From NCBI RefSeq assembly GCF_001951155.1, contig NZ_CP016359.1, forward strand, positions 1,512,001 through 1,576,000: a DNA stretch of 64,000 nt, written 5' to 3'. Within the stretch, counting starts at the first letter, position 1; every line of letters starts with the position of its first letter. A model generated the notes under the pieces. The model ran no database searches. It worked only from the letters and a program-made list of their open reading frames with translations, and had not been told where the DNA came from. Below, one piece after another: positions 26,532 to 34,610 of the stretch. Made by a program: the position numbers and the translations under genes. The stretch is from Christiangramia flava JLT2011. GTDB lineage: Bacteria > Bacteroidota > Bacteroidia > Flavobacteriales > Flavobacteriaceae.

Positions 26532-27711
26532 TCTTAGATTTTGAAGTATTGTTGTTCTTCCGCTTTCTTCTTTTCTTGTTCTTATTGCTGCTGGTATTAC
26601 GCCGCTTTTTCTTCGGTTTATCAAAACGTGTAAGACTATCCTGCCCCACTGTATTGTTGAAATCTGGGGTTCTTTCATCGTCCAGCTGCAATTCCACCTC
26701 GAATTCTTCCAGGCTGCCCACGGTTTCGCCTTTTTTGTTCTTGGCGATGATCTTGTTAGCCTGCTCCGGTGTTAACCGGTGCCAGTTCATCCATTCTCCT
26801 TCGTAGGCATACCAGAGCATATTTTTGAAAATATCCACCTTCTGGCAAACGCCTGTTCCTTTCTTGGTTTTTAACTTAACGTCAGATTTCGGAAAAGATT
26901 TTAAGGCCTCGAGATAAGTATCCAGTTCGTAGTTCAGGCAGCATTTCAGCTTCCCGCACTGACCCGCCAGTTTCTGGGGATTGAGCGATAATTGCTGGTA
27001 TCGCGCTGCGGAAGTACTCACCGAACGAAAATCGGTTAACCAGGTCGAGCAACACAATTCCCTTCCACAGGAACCAATCCCGCCCAGTCTTGCGGCTTCC
27101 TGGCGAAGACCGATTTGGCGCATTTCGATTCGCGTACTGAATTCTCTTGCAAATTCTTTGATAAGCTGACGGAAATCTACCCGGTCATCAGCCGTGTAAT
27201 AGAAAGTGGCTTTGGAACCATCTCCCTGGAACTCGATATCGCTGATCTTCATCTGAAGTTTCAGCCGGATCGCGATCTGCCTGGAACGCTGCTTGATCTT
27301 CTCTTCCCGCTCGCGGCATTCCTGCCAGACATCGATGTCTTTTTGCGAGGCTTTTCGGTAGATCTTCAGGATTTCGGCAGAATTGGGATCTTCCTTTTTC
27401 TTTTTCATCTGTACCCTCACCAGCTCTCCGGTAAGGCTTACCACTCCCACATCATGACCGGGACTGGCCTCCACGGCCACCACGTCACCAATGCTCAGGC
27501 TCAGGTTTTCAGAATTTTTAAAGAAATGTTTGCGGCCGTTCTTAAAACGCACCTCTACAAAGTCAAAAGGCTCAACGCCATTAGGAAGAGACATATTGGA
27601 AAGCCAGTCAAAAACCGACAATTTATTACATCCATCGGTACCACAGGTACCGTTGTTCTTACATCCTTTAGGCTGACCGTCTTTCCCGGTCGAGCATGTG
27701 CTGCAAGCCAT
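26524..27711 (-). CDS. ricT: RicT/PSP1-domain protein with cysteine-rich N-terminus
   Basis: 395 aa. The central region (about 60-300) is the PSP1 domain, with VEASPGHDVGVVSLTGELV, FYYTADDRVDFRQLIKEFA and the conserved cysteine cluster GIGSCGRELCCSTWL and LAGQCGKLKCCLNYELD. In Bacillus the RicA/F/T complex carries Fe-S clusters and affects RNase Y-dependent mRNA processing; the flavobacterial role is not known. The N-terminus has six more cysteines in 30 residues (MACSTCSTGKDGQPKGC and after), and the C-terminus is a Lys/Arg/Asn tail of about 30 residues that could bind RNA. It heads an operon with gldH and PBP1A, behind a well-spaced promoter. Confidence 0.9.
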   Translation of the reverse strand: MACSTCSTGKDGQPKGCKNNGTCGTDGCNKLSVFDWLSNMSLPNGVEPFDFVEVRFKNGRKHFFKNSENLSLSIGDVVAVEASPGHDVGVVSLTGELVRVQMKKKKEDPNSAEILKIYRKASQKDIDVWQECREREEKIKQRSRQIAIRLKLQMKISDIEFQGDGSKATFYYTADDRVDFRQLIKEFAREFSTRIEMRQIGLRQEAARLGGIGSCGRELCCSTWLTDFRSVSTSAARYQQLSLNPQKLAGQCGKLKCCLNYELDTYLEALKSFPKSDVKLKTKKGTGVCQKVDIFKNMLWYAYEGEWMNWHRLTPEQANKIIAKNKKGETVGSLEEFEVELQLDDERTPDFNNTVGQDSLTRFDKPKKKRRNTSSNKNKKRRKRKNNNTSKSKNA

Positions 27712-27792
27712 AAGTTATATATCTTGAGAAAGCTGCCGGCGACCAGAAGACTCTTGATCCAGCCGACGCTTTCGCGGGTTCATAAAAATTTT

Positions 27793-27823
27793 CAAACGTA
27801 AATATACCAATATTAATTGGCAA
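27793..27823 (-). promoter_or_regulatory. Promoter of ricT-gldH-PBP1A with inverted repeat in the spacer
   Basis: On the minus strand TTG (27821-27823) is followed after 20 bp by TACGTTTG (27793-27800), a full Bacteroidota-type promoter. The spacer holds CCAAT and ATTGG arms (27807-27820), a possible operator. The predicted leader before ricT is about 75 nt. Confidence 0.6.
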
Positions 27824-27840
27824 CGCCATTCGAGAAAATT

Positions 27841-28872
27841 CTACTGCTTAAATTTCAGAACCTCAGACCTGCCTTTTTTGAAAATCTTATTGCTGTTGTG
27901 CTTTCCGCGGCGAAGGGCTTTTTGTTCTTCGTAGGGTAAAGCGACGATTTCCTGGCATTCCGTAGAACAGCAATGATTCATTTTTTCAGCACATTCTTCA
28001 CATTGGATAAACAACAGGTGACAGGCCTCGTTGGCACAGTTCACATGCGTATCACAGGGTTTTCCACACTGGTGGCAATGTGCGATGACATCTTCAGAAA
28101 TCCGTTCAGCACGACGATGGTCAAAAACGAAATTCTTTCCAATGAACAGGTTGTCGAGTTGTTGTTGTTCTACCTGGCGGGCATATTCAATAATTCCGCC
28201 TTCCAGCTGGTAAACGTTCTTGAAGCCGCGATGTTTGTAATAGGCACTCGCTTTTTCACAGCGAATCCCACCGGTACAATACATGACCAGGTTTTTATCT
28301 TCTTTGTGTTCTTTGAGGTCTTCTTCAATAATAGGCAGCGAATCTCTAAAGGTATCCACATCTGGGGTTACCGCTCCTTTAAAATGGCCAATTTCGCTTT
28401 CGTAATGGTTTCGCATATCTACCAGGACCGTGTTGGGATCCTGAATTAGTTCGTTGAACCTGGCGGCATCCACATGAACTCCTTTATTGGTTACATCAAA
28501 GGTTTCATCGTTCAAACCGTCGGCCACAATTTTATCACGAACTTTCACCTTCAGTTTCAGGAACGATTTCAGGTCGTGTTCGATGGCAATATTCAGTCGA
28601 ACTCCTTCCAGGAAATAAATCCCGTCGATGAAAGACTTGAATTCATTGAAACGTTTGGCGGGCACGGAAAGCTGGGCGTTGATCCCTTCGTGGGCAACAT
28701 AGATCCTTCCAAGGACTTCCATCTGGTCCCAGGCCAAAAACAAATGATTTCTGAATAAATGCGGATTACCGATTTTTGCGTAGGCATAGAAAGAGAGCGT
28801 AAGCCTGTCTTCTCCGGCTTCCTCTAATAGCGCTTCTCTCTCTTTAGCGCTTAATTTATTGTACAGTTGCAT
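27841..28872 (-). CDS. trhO: tRNA uridine(34) hydroxylase TrhO (rhodanese-related)
   Basis: 343 aa. TrhO (YceA family) uses O2 to make 5-hydroxyuridine at position 34 of certain tRNAs. The N-terminal ferredoxin-like acylphosphatase-type domain (about 1-115) contains FYAYAKIGNPHLFRNHLF. The rhodanese domain (about 125-240) carries the active-site Cys199 in LVMYCTGGIRCEKASAYY. A C-terminal zinc-ribbon-like part holds many cysteines (CHQCGKPC, CANEAC, CEEC, CCSTEC). All typical parts are present. It lies upstream of ricT on the same strand with 129 bp between, and has its own -7 box. Confidence 0.93.
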   Translation of the reverse strand: MQLYNKLSAKEREALLEEAGEDRLTLSFYAYAKIGNPHLFRNHLFLAWDQMEVLGRIYVAHEGINAQLSVPAKRFNEFKSFIDGIYFLEGVRLNIAIEHDLKSFLKLKVKVRDKIVADGLNDETFDVTNKGVHVDAARFNELIQDPNTVLVDMRNHYESEIGHFKGAVTPDVDTFRDSLPIIEEDLKEHKEDKNLVMYCTGGIRCEKASAYYKHRGFKNVYQLEGGIIEYARQVEQQQLDNLFIGKNFVFDHRRAERISEDVIAHCHQCGKPCDTHVNCANEACHLLFIQCEECAEKMNHCCSTECQEIVALPYEEQKALRRGKHNSNKIFKKGRSEVLKFKQ

Positions 28873-28909
28873 GCTATACTAATATTTCAGTGTTAAAGAA
28901 AAATTTCGG

Positions 28910-28917
28910 CAAATATA
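28910..28917 (-). promoter_or_regulatory. -7 promoter element of trhO
   Basis: The minus strand reads TATATTTG, matching TAnnTTTG, 37 bp before the trhO ATG. No clear -33 TTG is present. Confidence 0.45.
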
Positions 28918-29056
28918 GGTTTATTCTCAGTGAAATGAAAATCTGCTCCCGAAAGCTTTATATGCTGAAAATCAGCCTGAAAACAAGGCTCCCTGAAGGG
29001 AATCTTCCCACTGAAAATTTCCTTTATAAATTGTTCAAAAGCAGCCTGATATATTA

Positions 29057-29087
29057 TTGTGATGATGAAAAAGTTATAGTATTTTAG
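29057..29087 (+). promoter_or_regulatory. Probable recA promoter
   Basis: TTG at 29057-29059 is followed after 20 bp by TATTTTAG at 29080-29087, one base off TAnnTTTG, 36 bp before recA. I see no LexA-type palindrome. The 28873-29123 gap otherwise holds only short frames that I do not consider genes. Confidence 0.4.
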
Positions 29088-29123
29088 CACACCTTAATCA
29101 GATTACAATTTTTAATTTCCGAT

Positions 29124-30137
29124 ATGAGCAACGATAAAGAAAAAGAAGCAAAATTAAAGGCTTTAAAGCTGACCCTTGATAAAATGGACAAGACTTACGG
29201 GAAAGGAACCGTAATGAAGATGAGCGATCAGGCTGTTGCTGATGTAGACGCCATTTCAACCGGGTCCCTTGGTCTTGACCTGGCACTGGGAGTAGGCGGT
29301 TACCCTAGAGGCCGTGTGATTGAGATCTACGGTCCTGAATCTTCGGGTAAAACAACACTTACCCTCCATGCTATTTCCGAAGCACAGAAAAAAGGTGGTA
29401 TTGCCGCCTTTATTGATGCGGAACACGCGTTTGACCGTTTTTATGCAGAAAAACTGGATGTGGATATCGATAATTTGATCATCTCCCAGCCAGACAATGG
29501 GGAACAGGCACTGGAGATCGCCGATAACCTGATCCGTTCCGGAGCCATAGACATCATCGTGATCGACTCGGTTGCCGCATTGACACCAAAGAGTGAGATC
29601 GAAGGAGAAATGGGAGATTCTAAAATGGGTCTTCACGCGAGATTGATGTCACAGGCCTTGAGAAAATTAACCTCGTCGATCAGTAAAACCAACTGTACCG
29701 TGATTTTCATCAACCAGTTGCGGGAGAAGATCGGGGTGATGTTTGGGAACCCGGAAACCACTACCGGTGGTAACGCACTGAAATTCTACGCATCCGTAAG
29801 ACTGGACATTAGAAGATCCACACAGATCAAGGACAGCAATAATGAAGTTACCGGTAACAAAACCCGTGTGAAGGTTGTTAAGAATAAGGTTGCGCCACCT
29901 TTCAAAACTGCTGAATTTGACATCATGTATGGTGAAGGAGTTTCAAAAATTGGAGAGATCATTGATATAGGTGTGGATTACGAGATCATCAAGAAAAGCG
30001 GTTCATGGTTCAGCTACGAAGACACCAAATTAGGCCAGGGTCGAGATGCCGTTAAAACGCTGCTGAAAGACAATCCTGATTTGATGGAAGAGCTGGAAAC
30101 TAAAATCAAGGAAGCCATCAAAATCGCCAAACAATAA
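29124..30137 (+). CDS. recA: Recombinase RecA
   Basis: 337 aa. RecA forms filaments on single-stranded DNA, drives strand exchange and triggers the SOS response. Walker A is GPESSGKTT and Walker B is [11 protein letters not shown]. The L1 loop region is [44 protein letters not shown] spans the L2 start, and KRRTQ-like contacts and the C-terminal domain are in place. Length is slightly short of E. coli RecA (353) because the acidic tail is reduced. It is monocistronic, with its own promoter and terminator. Confidence 0.98.
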   Translation: MSNDKEKEAKLKALKLTLDKMDKTYGKGTVMKMSDQAVADVDAISTGSLGLDLALGVGGYPRGRVIEIYGPESSGKTTLTLHAISEAQKKGGIAAFIDAEHAFDRFYAEKLDVDIDNLIISQPDNGEQALEIADNLIRSGAIDIIVIDSVAALTPKSEIEGEMGDSKMGLHARLMSQALRKLTSSISKTNCTVIFINQLREKIGVMFGNPETTTGGNALKFYASVRLDIRRSTQIKDSNNEVTGNKTRVKVVKNKVAPPFKTAEFDIMYGEGVSKIGEIIDIGVDYEIIKKSGSWFSYEDTKLGQGRDAVKTLLKDNPDLMEELETKIKEAIKIAKQ

Positions 30138-30140
30138 ATC

Positions 30141-30165
30141 AAATCCCCGGAAGGGGATTTTTTTT
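30141..30165 (+). terminator. Rho-independent terminator after recA
   Basis: Perfect eight-base arms AAATCCCC and GGGGATTT with a GGAA tetraloop are followed by a run of T. It begins three bases after the recA stop. Confidence 0.95.
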
Positions 30166-30240
30166 GTGCGCTCACGCAACCTTTTTCATCCATTTGCATC
30201 TTAGCTATAAAAGAACCCTACAAATTTTTTGAAACGAGAG

Positions 30241-30693
30241 ATGAAAAAGTATTTTTATTTGATTACCGCGATGCTGGTTTTGAGCAGCTGTTCATTAGAT
30301 TCCAATTCCGAGCAGGCAGATAATATCGAGTATGAGATCGCGGAAATAACCGGAAATGATCTACCGGAATCTTTTAACTTTGGTGAACGCTACACCATCA
30401 ATGTAGATTATCAGCTGGAGAGCGACTGTAGTATTTATGACGGGTTATATGCCAATTACGGCGGGGACTCGTCACAAGGAAGAAGGCAGGTGTATATTTC
30501 TGCTTTTGCCAAGGTTTCTACCTCATCATCCTGTGATGATACCGCACCTGGTGAAGAAGGAACAGATTCTTTGAACATTACCATTTCAGAGAGCGGCTCT
30601 TACACCTTCTACTTTCTTACAGGAGAAGTCGCAGGAGAACCAATTTATGATGAAGTCGTTGTACCTGTAAATGAACCAGGTACCGGCGCATAA
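30241..30693 (+). CDS. Lipoprotein of unknown function upstream of an ECF sigma gene
   Basis: 150 aa. The ATG at 30241 is chosen over an upstream TTG because it begins a tight lipoprotein signal (MKKYFYLITAMLVLSSCSLD, lipidated Cys17). The mature domain is acidic and beta-rich: YEIAEITGNDLPESFNFGE, YTINVDYQLESDCSIYDGLY and TESGSYTFYF-like strands at the end. Two cysteines (DCSIYDG and SSCDD) could form a disulfide. No family is recognised. The sigma gene follows after 19 bp, so the lipoprotein is probably part of that operon and might act as a sensor or target of the system. Confidence 0.7.
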   Translation: MKKYFYLITAMLVLSSCSLDSNSEQADNIEYEIAEITGNDLPESFNFGERYTINVDYQLESDCSIYDGLYANYGGDSSQGRRQVYISAFAKVSTSSSCDDTAPGEEGTDSLNITISESGSYTFYFLTGEVAGEPIYDEVVVPVNEPGTGA

Positions 30694-30712
30694 TTAAAAG
30701 AGGAACGAATTT

Positions 30713-31261
30713 GTGAGTTTAGAGAAACTCATTCAACTGTGTAAAAAACAGGACAGGAAAGCCCAGGAACAGCTTTACCGACTTTACTCGGCTAAGCTGT
30801 TTGGCTTATGTCTAAAATATTCCGGTGGCTATGCAGAGGCCCAGGACAATTTACAGGATGGATTTCTCACTATTTTTGCAAAGATTTCTCAGTATAACGA
30901 CAGTGGTTCCTTCGAAGGCTGGATGAAGCGCATCATCATTAATACTGCACTTCAAAAACACCGGAAACAAAAGGTTTACGGGCTTACCAACGAAGAACTA
31001 CTGAAAGACGAAAATATCGAGGTCGAAGCAGAGGAAGATATCTCTCTTGATTTTCTCCTGAGTTGTGTTCAGGAATTACCCGAACGCTACCGGCAGGTTT
31101 TTAACCTTTACGTGCTGGACGGTTATTCGCACCGGGAGATTTCAAAGATGCTCCAGATTTCTGAAGGAACCTCGAAATCGAACCTGGCAAGAGCCAGGCT
31201 GGCTTTAAAAGACAGAATAGAAAATCAACAGGAAGACCTCAATTCGGCCCATTCATTATGA
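30713..31261 (+). CDS. ECF-type RNA polymerase sigma factor (GTG start)
   Basis: 182 aa. Starts with GTG at 30713; no ATG fits. Region 2 spans about 10-95, with QDRKAQEQLYRLYSAKLFGL and the core-binding and -10-recognition part DNLQDGFLTIFAKISQY, then SFEGWMKRIIINTALQKHRK. Region 4 spans about 120-175, with LPERYRQVFNLYVLDGYSHR and the helix-turn-helix EISKMLQISEGTSKSNLARA. There is no region 3, as expected for group 4 sigma factors. The stop overlaps the start of the next gene by four bases (ATGA), the usual coupling to an anti-sigma factor. Its target promoters are unknown; no duplicated unusual promoter is evident upstream. Confidence 0.93.
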   Translation: MSLEKLIQLCKKQDRKAQEQLYRLYSAKLFGLCLKYSGGYAEAQDNLQDGFLTIFAKISQYNDSGSFEGWMKRIIINTALQKHRKQKVYGLTNEELLKDENIEVEAEEDISLDFLLSCVQELPERYRQVFNLYVLDGYSHREISKMLQISEGTSKSNLARARLALKDRIENQQEDLNSAHSL

Positions 31262-32823
31262 AGGAAAAGAAGAACATAGACCGGTTATTCCAGGAGAAGT
31301 TCAAGGACTTTGAAAAGAGTCCTCAGGAGGATATGTGGAATAGGATTTCGGAAGAATTGGACAAGAAGGAAAAACCTTCCCGAGCGTTGATTATTCCGCT
31401 ATGGTTAAAAGTAGGAAGCGTTGCCGCCATCCTGGCCATCATTCTTTCTACCGTGCTACTCCAGCAAAATAGCAACACCCCCGAAAAAACAGAACCGGGA
31501 ATCGTTTACGACGAAGCGGAAAGCGAAACCAACCAGGAACAGCCAGCAAATGAACAAGCTGTTCCAGGTGAAGAAAACAATACCCAAATTGGGAATATTC
31601 CGGGTGAAAGTGGCAAATCGGCCACTGGGAACCATTCGTCAAGTCTGGCTGAGGAACATTCAGAAAATTCTGAAGCAGTTGGCAATACTTCCCGTCAATC
31701 CACTTCTTCGGAAAGCAGGACAGGCGGTACCGATAATACCAGCGCTCGTACTAATCAACAAATTGCGGCAGCGAATACTTCCGAAGAAAATTCAGAAAAA
31801 AACGAAAGAACCCAGAGTGCTGATCTTACCGGTTCGCGAGTGGCCAATACTACCACCAGTACAGAGAATTTTGAAAAAGAGAAATCCAGCAATATGCCGG
31901 AGCCTGGCCCGGAAAAAAAATCCGGCATCATTGCTGAAGCGCAAAATTCTAAAAATGAGCTGATCCAGGATTCGATCGCTTCCGAGGAATTGCTGAAGGA
32001 ACCGGAAAGCCTGATTGCTGAAAATGAAGAAGACCCGTTACCGGAAGAGGACCTGGAAGAAGATCTTTCCGAAGCGACGAAAAAGAAATTTCAGCTTTCG
32101 ACCTTCGCGGCTCCAATTTTCTATAAAAACCTTGGCTCTGGAAACGAGCTGGCCAACCAGTTCTCTTCTAATTCCAAAACTTCTGATGTGACCGTTTCCG
32201 TAGGAATGAAACTGGCATACCAGGTCTCGAAAAAGATCAAGATCAGGACCGGCGTGAGCAAACTGAGCGTAAATAATAATATTGAAGGAATCGCTTTTTC
32301 TCCATCGGCTTTAATGAACCAGGTCGAGAATATTTCACCTTCCGGTTCCGGCGATAATATCAACATCATTAATGCGCCAGCCCCGAACAGGACTGGCCCA
32401 GCAAGTGAGACAAACTCCAGTTCTTTTGGTTCGATGTATTCGTTAGCTTCCAATACGATCTACAATCCGGGAGAAATTCACCAGGAATTTGGCTTTATTG
32501 AAATTCCCCTGGAACTAGAATATGCCCTGGTGGACAAACGTTTTAATCTCAACCTTATTGGGGGTGCCAGTGGGCTCTTCCTGGATGACAACCGCGTGAG
32601 CCTTGTGACGGAAACCGCTTCGACGGAACTTGGAGAAGCCAGCAACATCAACAAAACGAGTTTTAGCACGAATGTGGGAATTGGACTGGATTATGAACTG
32701 AACCAGAATTTCAGCATTGGTGTAGAGCCTATTTTCAAGTATCAGCTCAACACGTTTTCCAACGTTAATAATGTACAACCGGTGAACTTTGGGATCTATT
32801 CAGGCCTCAGTATACGGTTTTAG
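31258..32823 (+). CDS. Anti-sigma-like membrane protein fused to a predicted outer-membrane beta-barrel
   Basis: 521 aa in four parts. Residues 1-42: charged cytoplasmic segment like short Bacteroidota anti-sigma N-termini (IDRLFQEKFKDFEKSPQEDM). Residues 43-68: one hydrophobic helix (ALIIPLWLKVGSVAAILAII). Residues 70-280: low-complexity linker very rich in Glu, Asn, Ser and Thr. Residues 281-521: alternating strands with aromatic ends like PorT-type barrels (QLSTFAAPIFYKNLGSGNEL, FGFIEIPLELEYALVDKRFN, FSIGVEPIFKYQLN), ending SGLSIRF with the terminal Phe of outer-membrane proteins. Coupled to the sigma gene by ATGA. If correct, one chain would cross the whole envelope and carry a surface signal to the sigma factor. 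This is inference; the barrel might stay periplasmic or be released by cleavage. Confidence 0.75.
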   Translation: MKEKKNIDRLFQEKFKDFEKSPQEDMWNRISEELDKKEKPSRALIIPLWLKVGSVAAILAIILSTVLLQQNSNTPEKTEPGIVYDEAESETNQEQPANEQAVPGEENNTQIGNIPGESGKSATGNHSSSLAEEHSENSEAVGNTSRQSTSSESRTGGTDNTSARTNQQIAAANTSEENSEKNERTQSADLTGSRVANTTTSTENFEKEKSSNMPEPGPEKKSGIIAEAQNSKNELIQDSIASEELLKEPESLIAENEEDPLPEEDLEEDLSEATKKKFQLSTFAAPIFYKNLGSGNELANQFSSNSKTSDVTVSVGMKLAYQVSKKIKIRTGVSKLSVNNNIEGIAFSPSALMNQVENISPSGSGDNINIINAPAPNRTGPASETNSSSFGSMYSLASNTIYNPGEIHQEFGFIEIPLELEYALVDKRFNLNLIGGASGLFLDDNRVSLVTETASTELGEASNINKTSFSTNVGIGLDYELNQNFSIGVEPIFKYQLNTFSNVNNVQPVNFGIYSGLSIRF

Positions 32824-32826
32824 GTA

Positions 32827-33567
32827 TTAGAGCGAAGGATGCTGCAATTCCTGCAGGATGATGCCACGTACCTTTTCTTTCAGTTCCCGCTTATCTGCCG
32901 CCTGAAGATTTTTGGTTGGAATGAATTCATGGATCCGAACGCGTAATTTGCCCGGACCACCGGAAAGGAAGGTATAGGAAAAGCGCTTTTTAGTGTCGTG
33001 AAAAGTTAGCGGAACAATAGGGATCTGGTGTTCGATCGCCAGCCTGAAAGCCCCGTCTTTAAACTCGTCGAGTATAATAGTTTCATCATCTGGCACTCCT
33101 CCTTCCGGAAAAATGCACACACTATTTTGTTGTTTCAGCCTTCGCTGAGCTTCATTAAAAGCTTCCTGCCTACTTTTTTGATTTCCGCGGTCCACCAGAA
33201 TACAGGTTCTTCGGTAGAAAAAGCCGAAAACCGGAATTTTGGCCAGCTCCTTTTTTCCGAGGAACACAAAAGGCTGTTTTATAACGCTTAGCATTAACAT
33301 AATATCGACCATCGAAGCATGGTTGGCCACCAGCATATAACTTTTATTCTTCTCCGGAAGCTGATCTGCCAGTACTTTCGTTCGAAAGCCCATCCCGAAA
33401 AGGATAAATTTCGCCCAGGCCCTCGCGCAGACGAAAAATTGTGGGTAAAATTTTTCCGAAGAAGTGAATACCAGGAGCACAGGAAGCATGACCACAATGG
33501 GAACTACCAAAAGAATGTAGAACCAGATTCTCCACAATAAAATAGCCAGTGCTTTAAGTACGCGCAT
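32827..33567 (-). CDS. plsC: 1-acyl-sn-glycerol-3-phosphate acyltransferase
   Basis: 246 aa. PlsC adds the second acyl chain to lysophosphatidic acid, giving phosphatidic acid for membrane lipids. The catalytic motif HxxxxD is His83-Asp88 in LVANHASMVDIMLML. The substrate motif FPEGGVPDDE follows at about residue 154, and VPLTFHDTKKRF is the fourth block. An N-terminal hydrophobic stretch of about 30 residues anchors it in the inner membrane. It converges on the barrel-fusion gene with only three bases between the two stops. Confidence 0.93.
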   Translation of the reverse strand: MRVLKALAILLWRIWFYILLVVPIVVMLPVLLVFTSSEKFYPQFFVCARAWAKFILFGMGFRTKVLADQLPEKNKSYMLVANHASMVDIMLMLSVIKQPFVFLGKKELAKIPVFGFFYRRTCILVDRGNQKSRQEAFNEAQRRLKQQNSVCIFPEGGVPDDETIILDEFKDGAFRLAIEHQIPIVPLTFHDTKKRFSYTFLSGGPGKLRVRIHEFIPTKNLQAADKRELKEKVRGIILQELQHPSL

Positions 33568-33593
33568 TCCTCAAAAGTACTAAATTGGAAGTA

Positions 33594-33620
33594 TTGTATG
33601 CCATAAAAAATTTACCTTTG
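33594..33620 (+). promoter_or_regulatory. trpS promoter
   Basis: TACCTTTG at 33613-33620 matches TAnnTTTG and lies 21 bp before the ATG. TTG at 33594-33596 is 16 bp upstream, slightly short spacing. Confidence 0.5.
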
Positions 33621-33641
33621 CCCAAAAATTAGAAAAAGCAG

Positions 33642-34610
33642 ATGTCCAGAATACTTACCGGCGTACAAAGCACAGGAACTCCGCACCTAGGAAATTTACT
33701 CGGAGCCATTTTGCCCGCAATTAAAATGGCCAATGACCCGAATAATGACAGTTTTATCTTCATCGCTGATCTACACTCTCTTACGCAGATCAAAGATGCA
33801 GAAACCCTGAGACAAAATACCTACTCGGTAGCGGCAACCTGGCTGGCCTGTGGCCTGGACATCAATCGCAGCGTATTTTACCGCCAGAGCGATATCCCGC
33901 AGGTGACGGAGCTCAGCTGGTACCTCAGCTGTTTTTTCCCTTACCAGAGGTTGACCCTTGCGCATTCGTTCAAAGACAAAGCCGACAGGCTGGAAGATGT
34001 GAACAGTGGGTTATTCAGCTACCCGATGCTTATGGCTGCTGATATTTTGTTATATGACGCGGAAATCGTTCCCGTAGGAAAAGACCAGTTGCAGCACCTG
34101 GAAATGACCCGTGATGTCGCCAATCGTTTTCATGCTAAAATGGGTGAGGTTTTCGTGATTCCTGAAGCAAAAGTGGAAAAAGACACTATGTACGTTCCTG
34201 GAACCGATGGCGCTAAAATGAGCAAGTCTAAGGAGAATACTATCAATATCTTCCAAACCGATAAGAAACTGCGCAAGCAGATCATGGGGATCGCAACCGA
34301 TAGTACGCCACTGGAAGAACCAAAAAACCCGGAAACCTGTAATGTGTTCGCCCTTTACCAGTTACTGGCCAGTGATGAGCAGGTTGCTGAAATGCGAAAG
34401 AATTACGAGGCTGGCGGTTATGGATATGGCCATGCCAAACAGGCGCTTTTCGAACTTATTCGGGATGACTTCCAGGAAATCAGGGAGAAATACGAATACT
34501 ACAGCAACAACCTGGAAGAAGTTGATAAAGCCCTGGAAATTGGTGCCGAAAAGGCTCGAGAAGTAGCCAATACCGTATTGGCGAAAGTTCGTAAAAAGGT
34601 TGGTTACTAG
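33642..34610 (+). CDS. trpS: Tryptophanyl-tRNA synthetase
   Basis: 322 aa, class I synthetase that charges tRNA(Trp). The HIGH-type motif is STGTPHLGNLLGA at about residues 9-21. The KMSKS loop is present exactly (GAKMSKSKENTINIF, about residue 195). Other conserved parts are FIFIADLHSLTQ and PVGKDQLQHLEMTRDVANRF, which belong to the amino acid and adenylate site. Length is normal for the bacterial enzyme. It has its own promoter and converges with dprA. The palindrome CTAG at 34607-34610 gives the TAG stop codon of both genes. Confidence 0.97.
   Translation: MSRILTGVQSTGTPHLGNLLGAILPAIKMANDPNNDSFIFIADLHSLTQIKDAETLRQNTYSVAATWLACGLDINRSVFYRQSDIPQVTELSWYLSCFFPYQRLTLAHSFKDKADRLEDVNSGLFSYPMLMAADILLYDAEIVPVGKDQLQHLEMTRDVANRFHAKMGEVFVIPEAKVEKDTMYVPGTDGAKMSKSKENTINIFQTDKKLRKQIMGIATDSTPLEEPKNPETCNVFALYQLLASDEQVAEMRKNYEAGGYGYGHAKQALFELIRDDFQEIREKYEYYSNNLEEVDKALEIGAEKAREVANTVLAKVRKKVGY

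Noticed and set aside
29057-29087. LexA box in front of recA
   Set aside because: No symmetric motif of the usual LexA types is visible near the promoter; SOS control cannot be claimed from this sequence.
28890-29090. 65-codon frames on both strands upstream of recA
   Set aside because: They overlap each other and the promoter elements of trhO and recA, and neither has a plausible start signal or domain.
31421-31963. 180-codon open frame on the plus strand
   Set aside because: Runs in another frame through the low-complexity linker of the barrel-fusion protein; its Pro/Lys/Arg-rich translation reflects that repeat composition.
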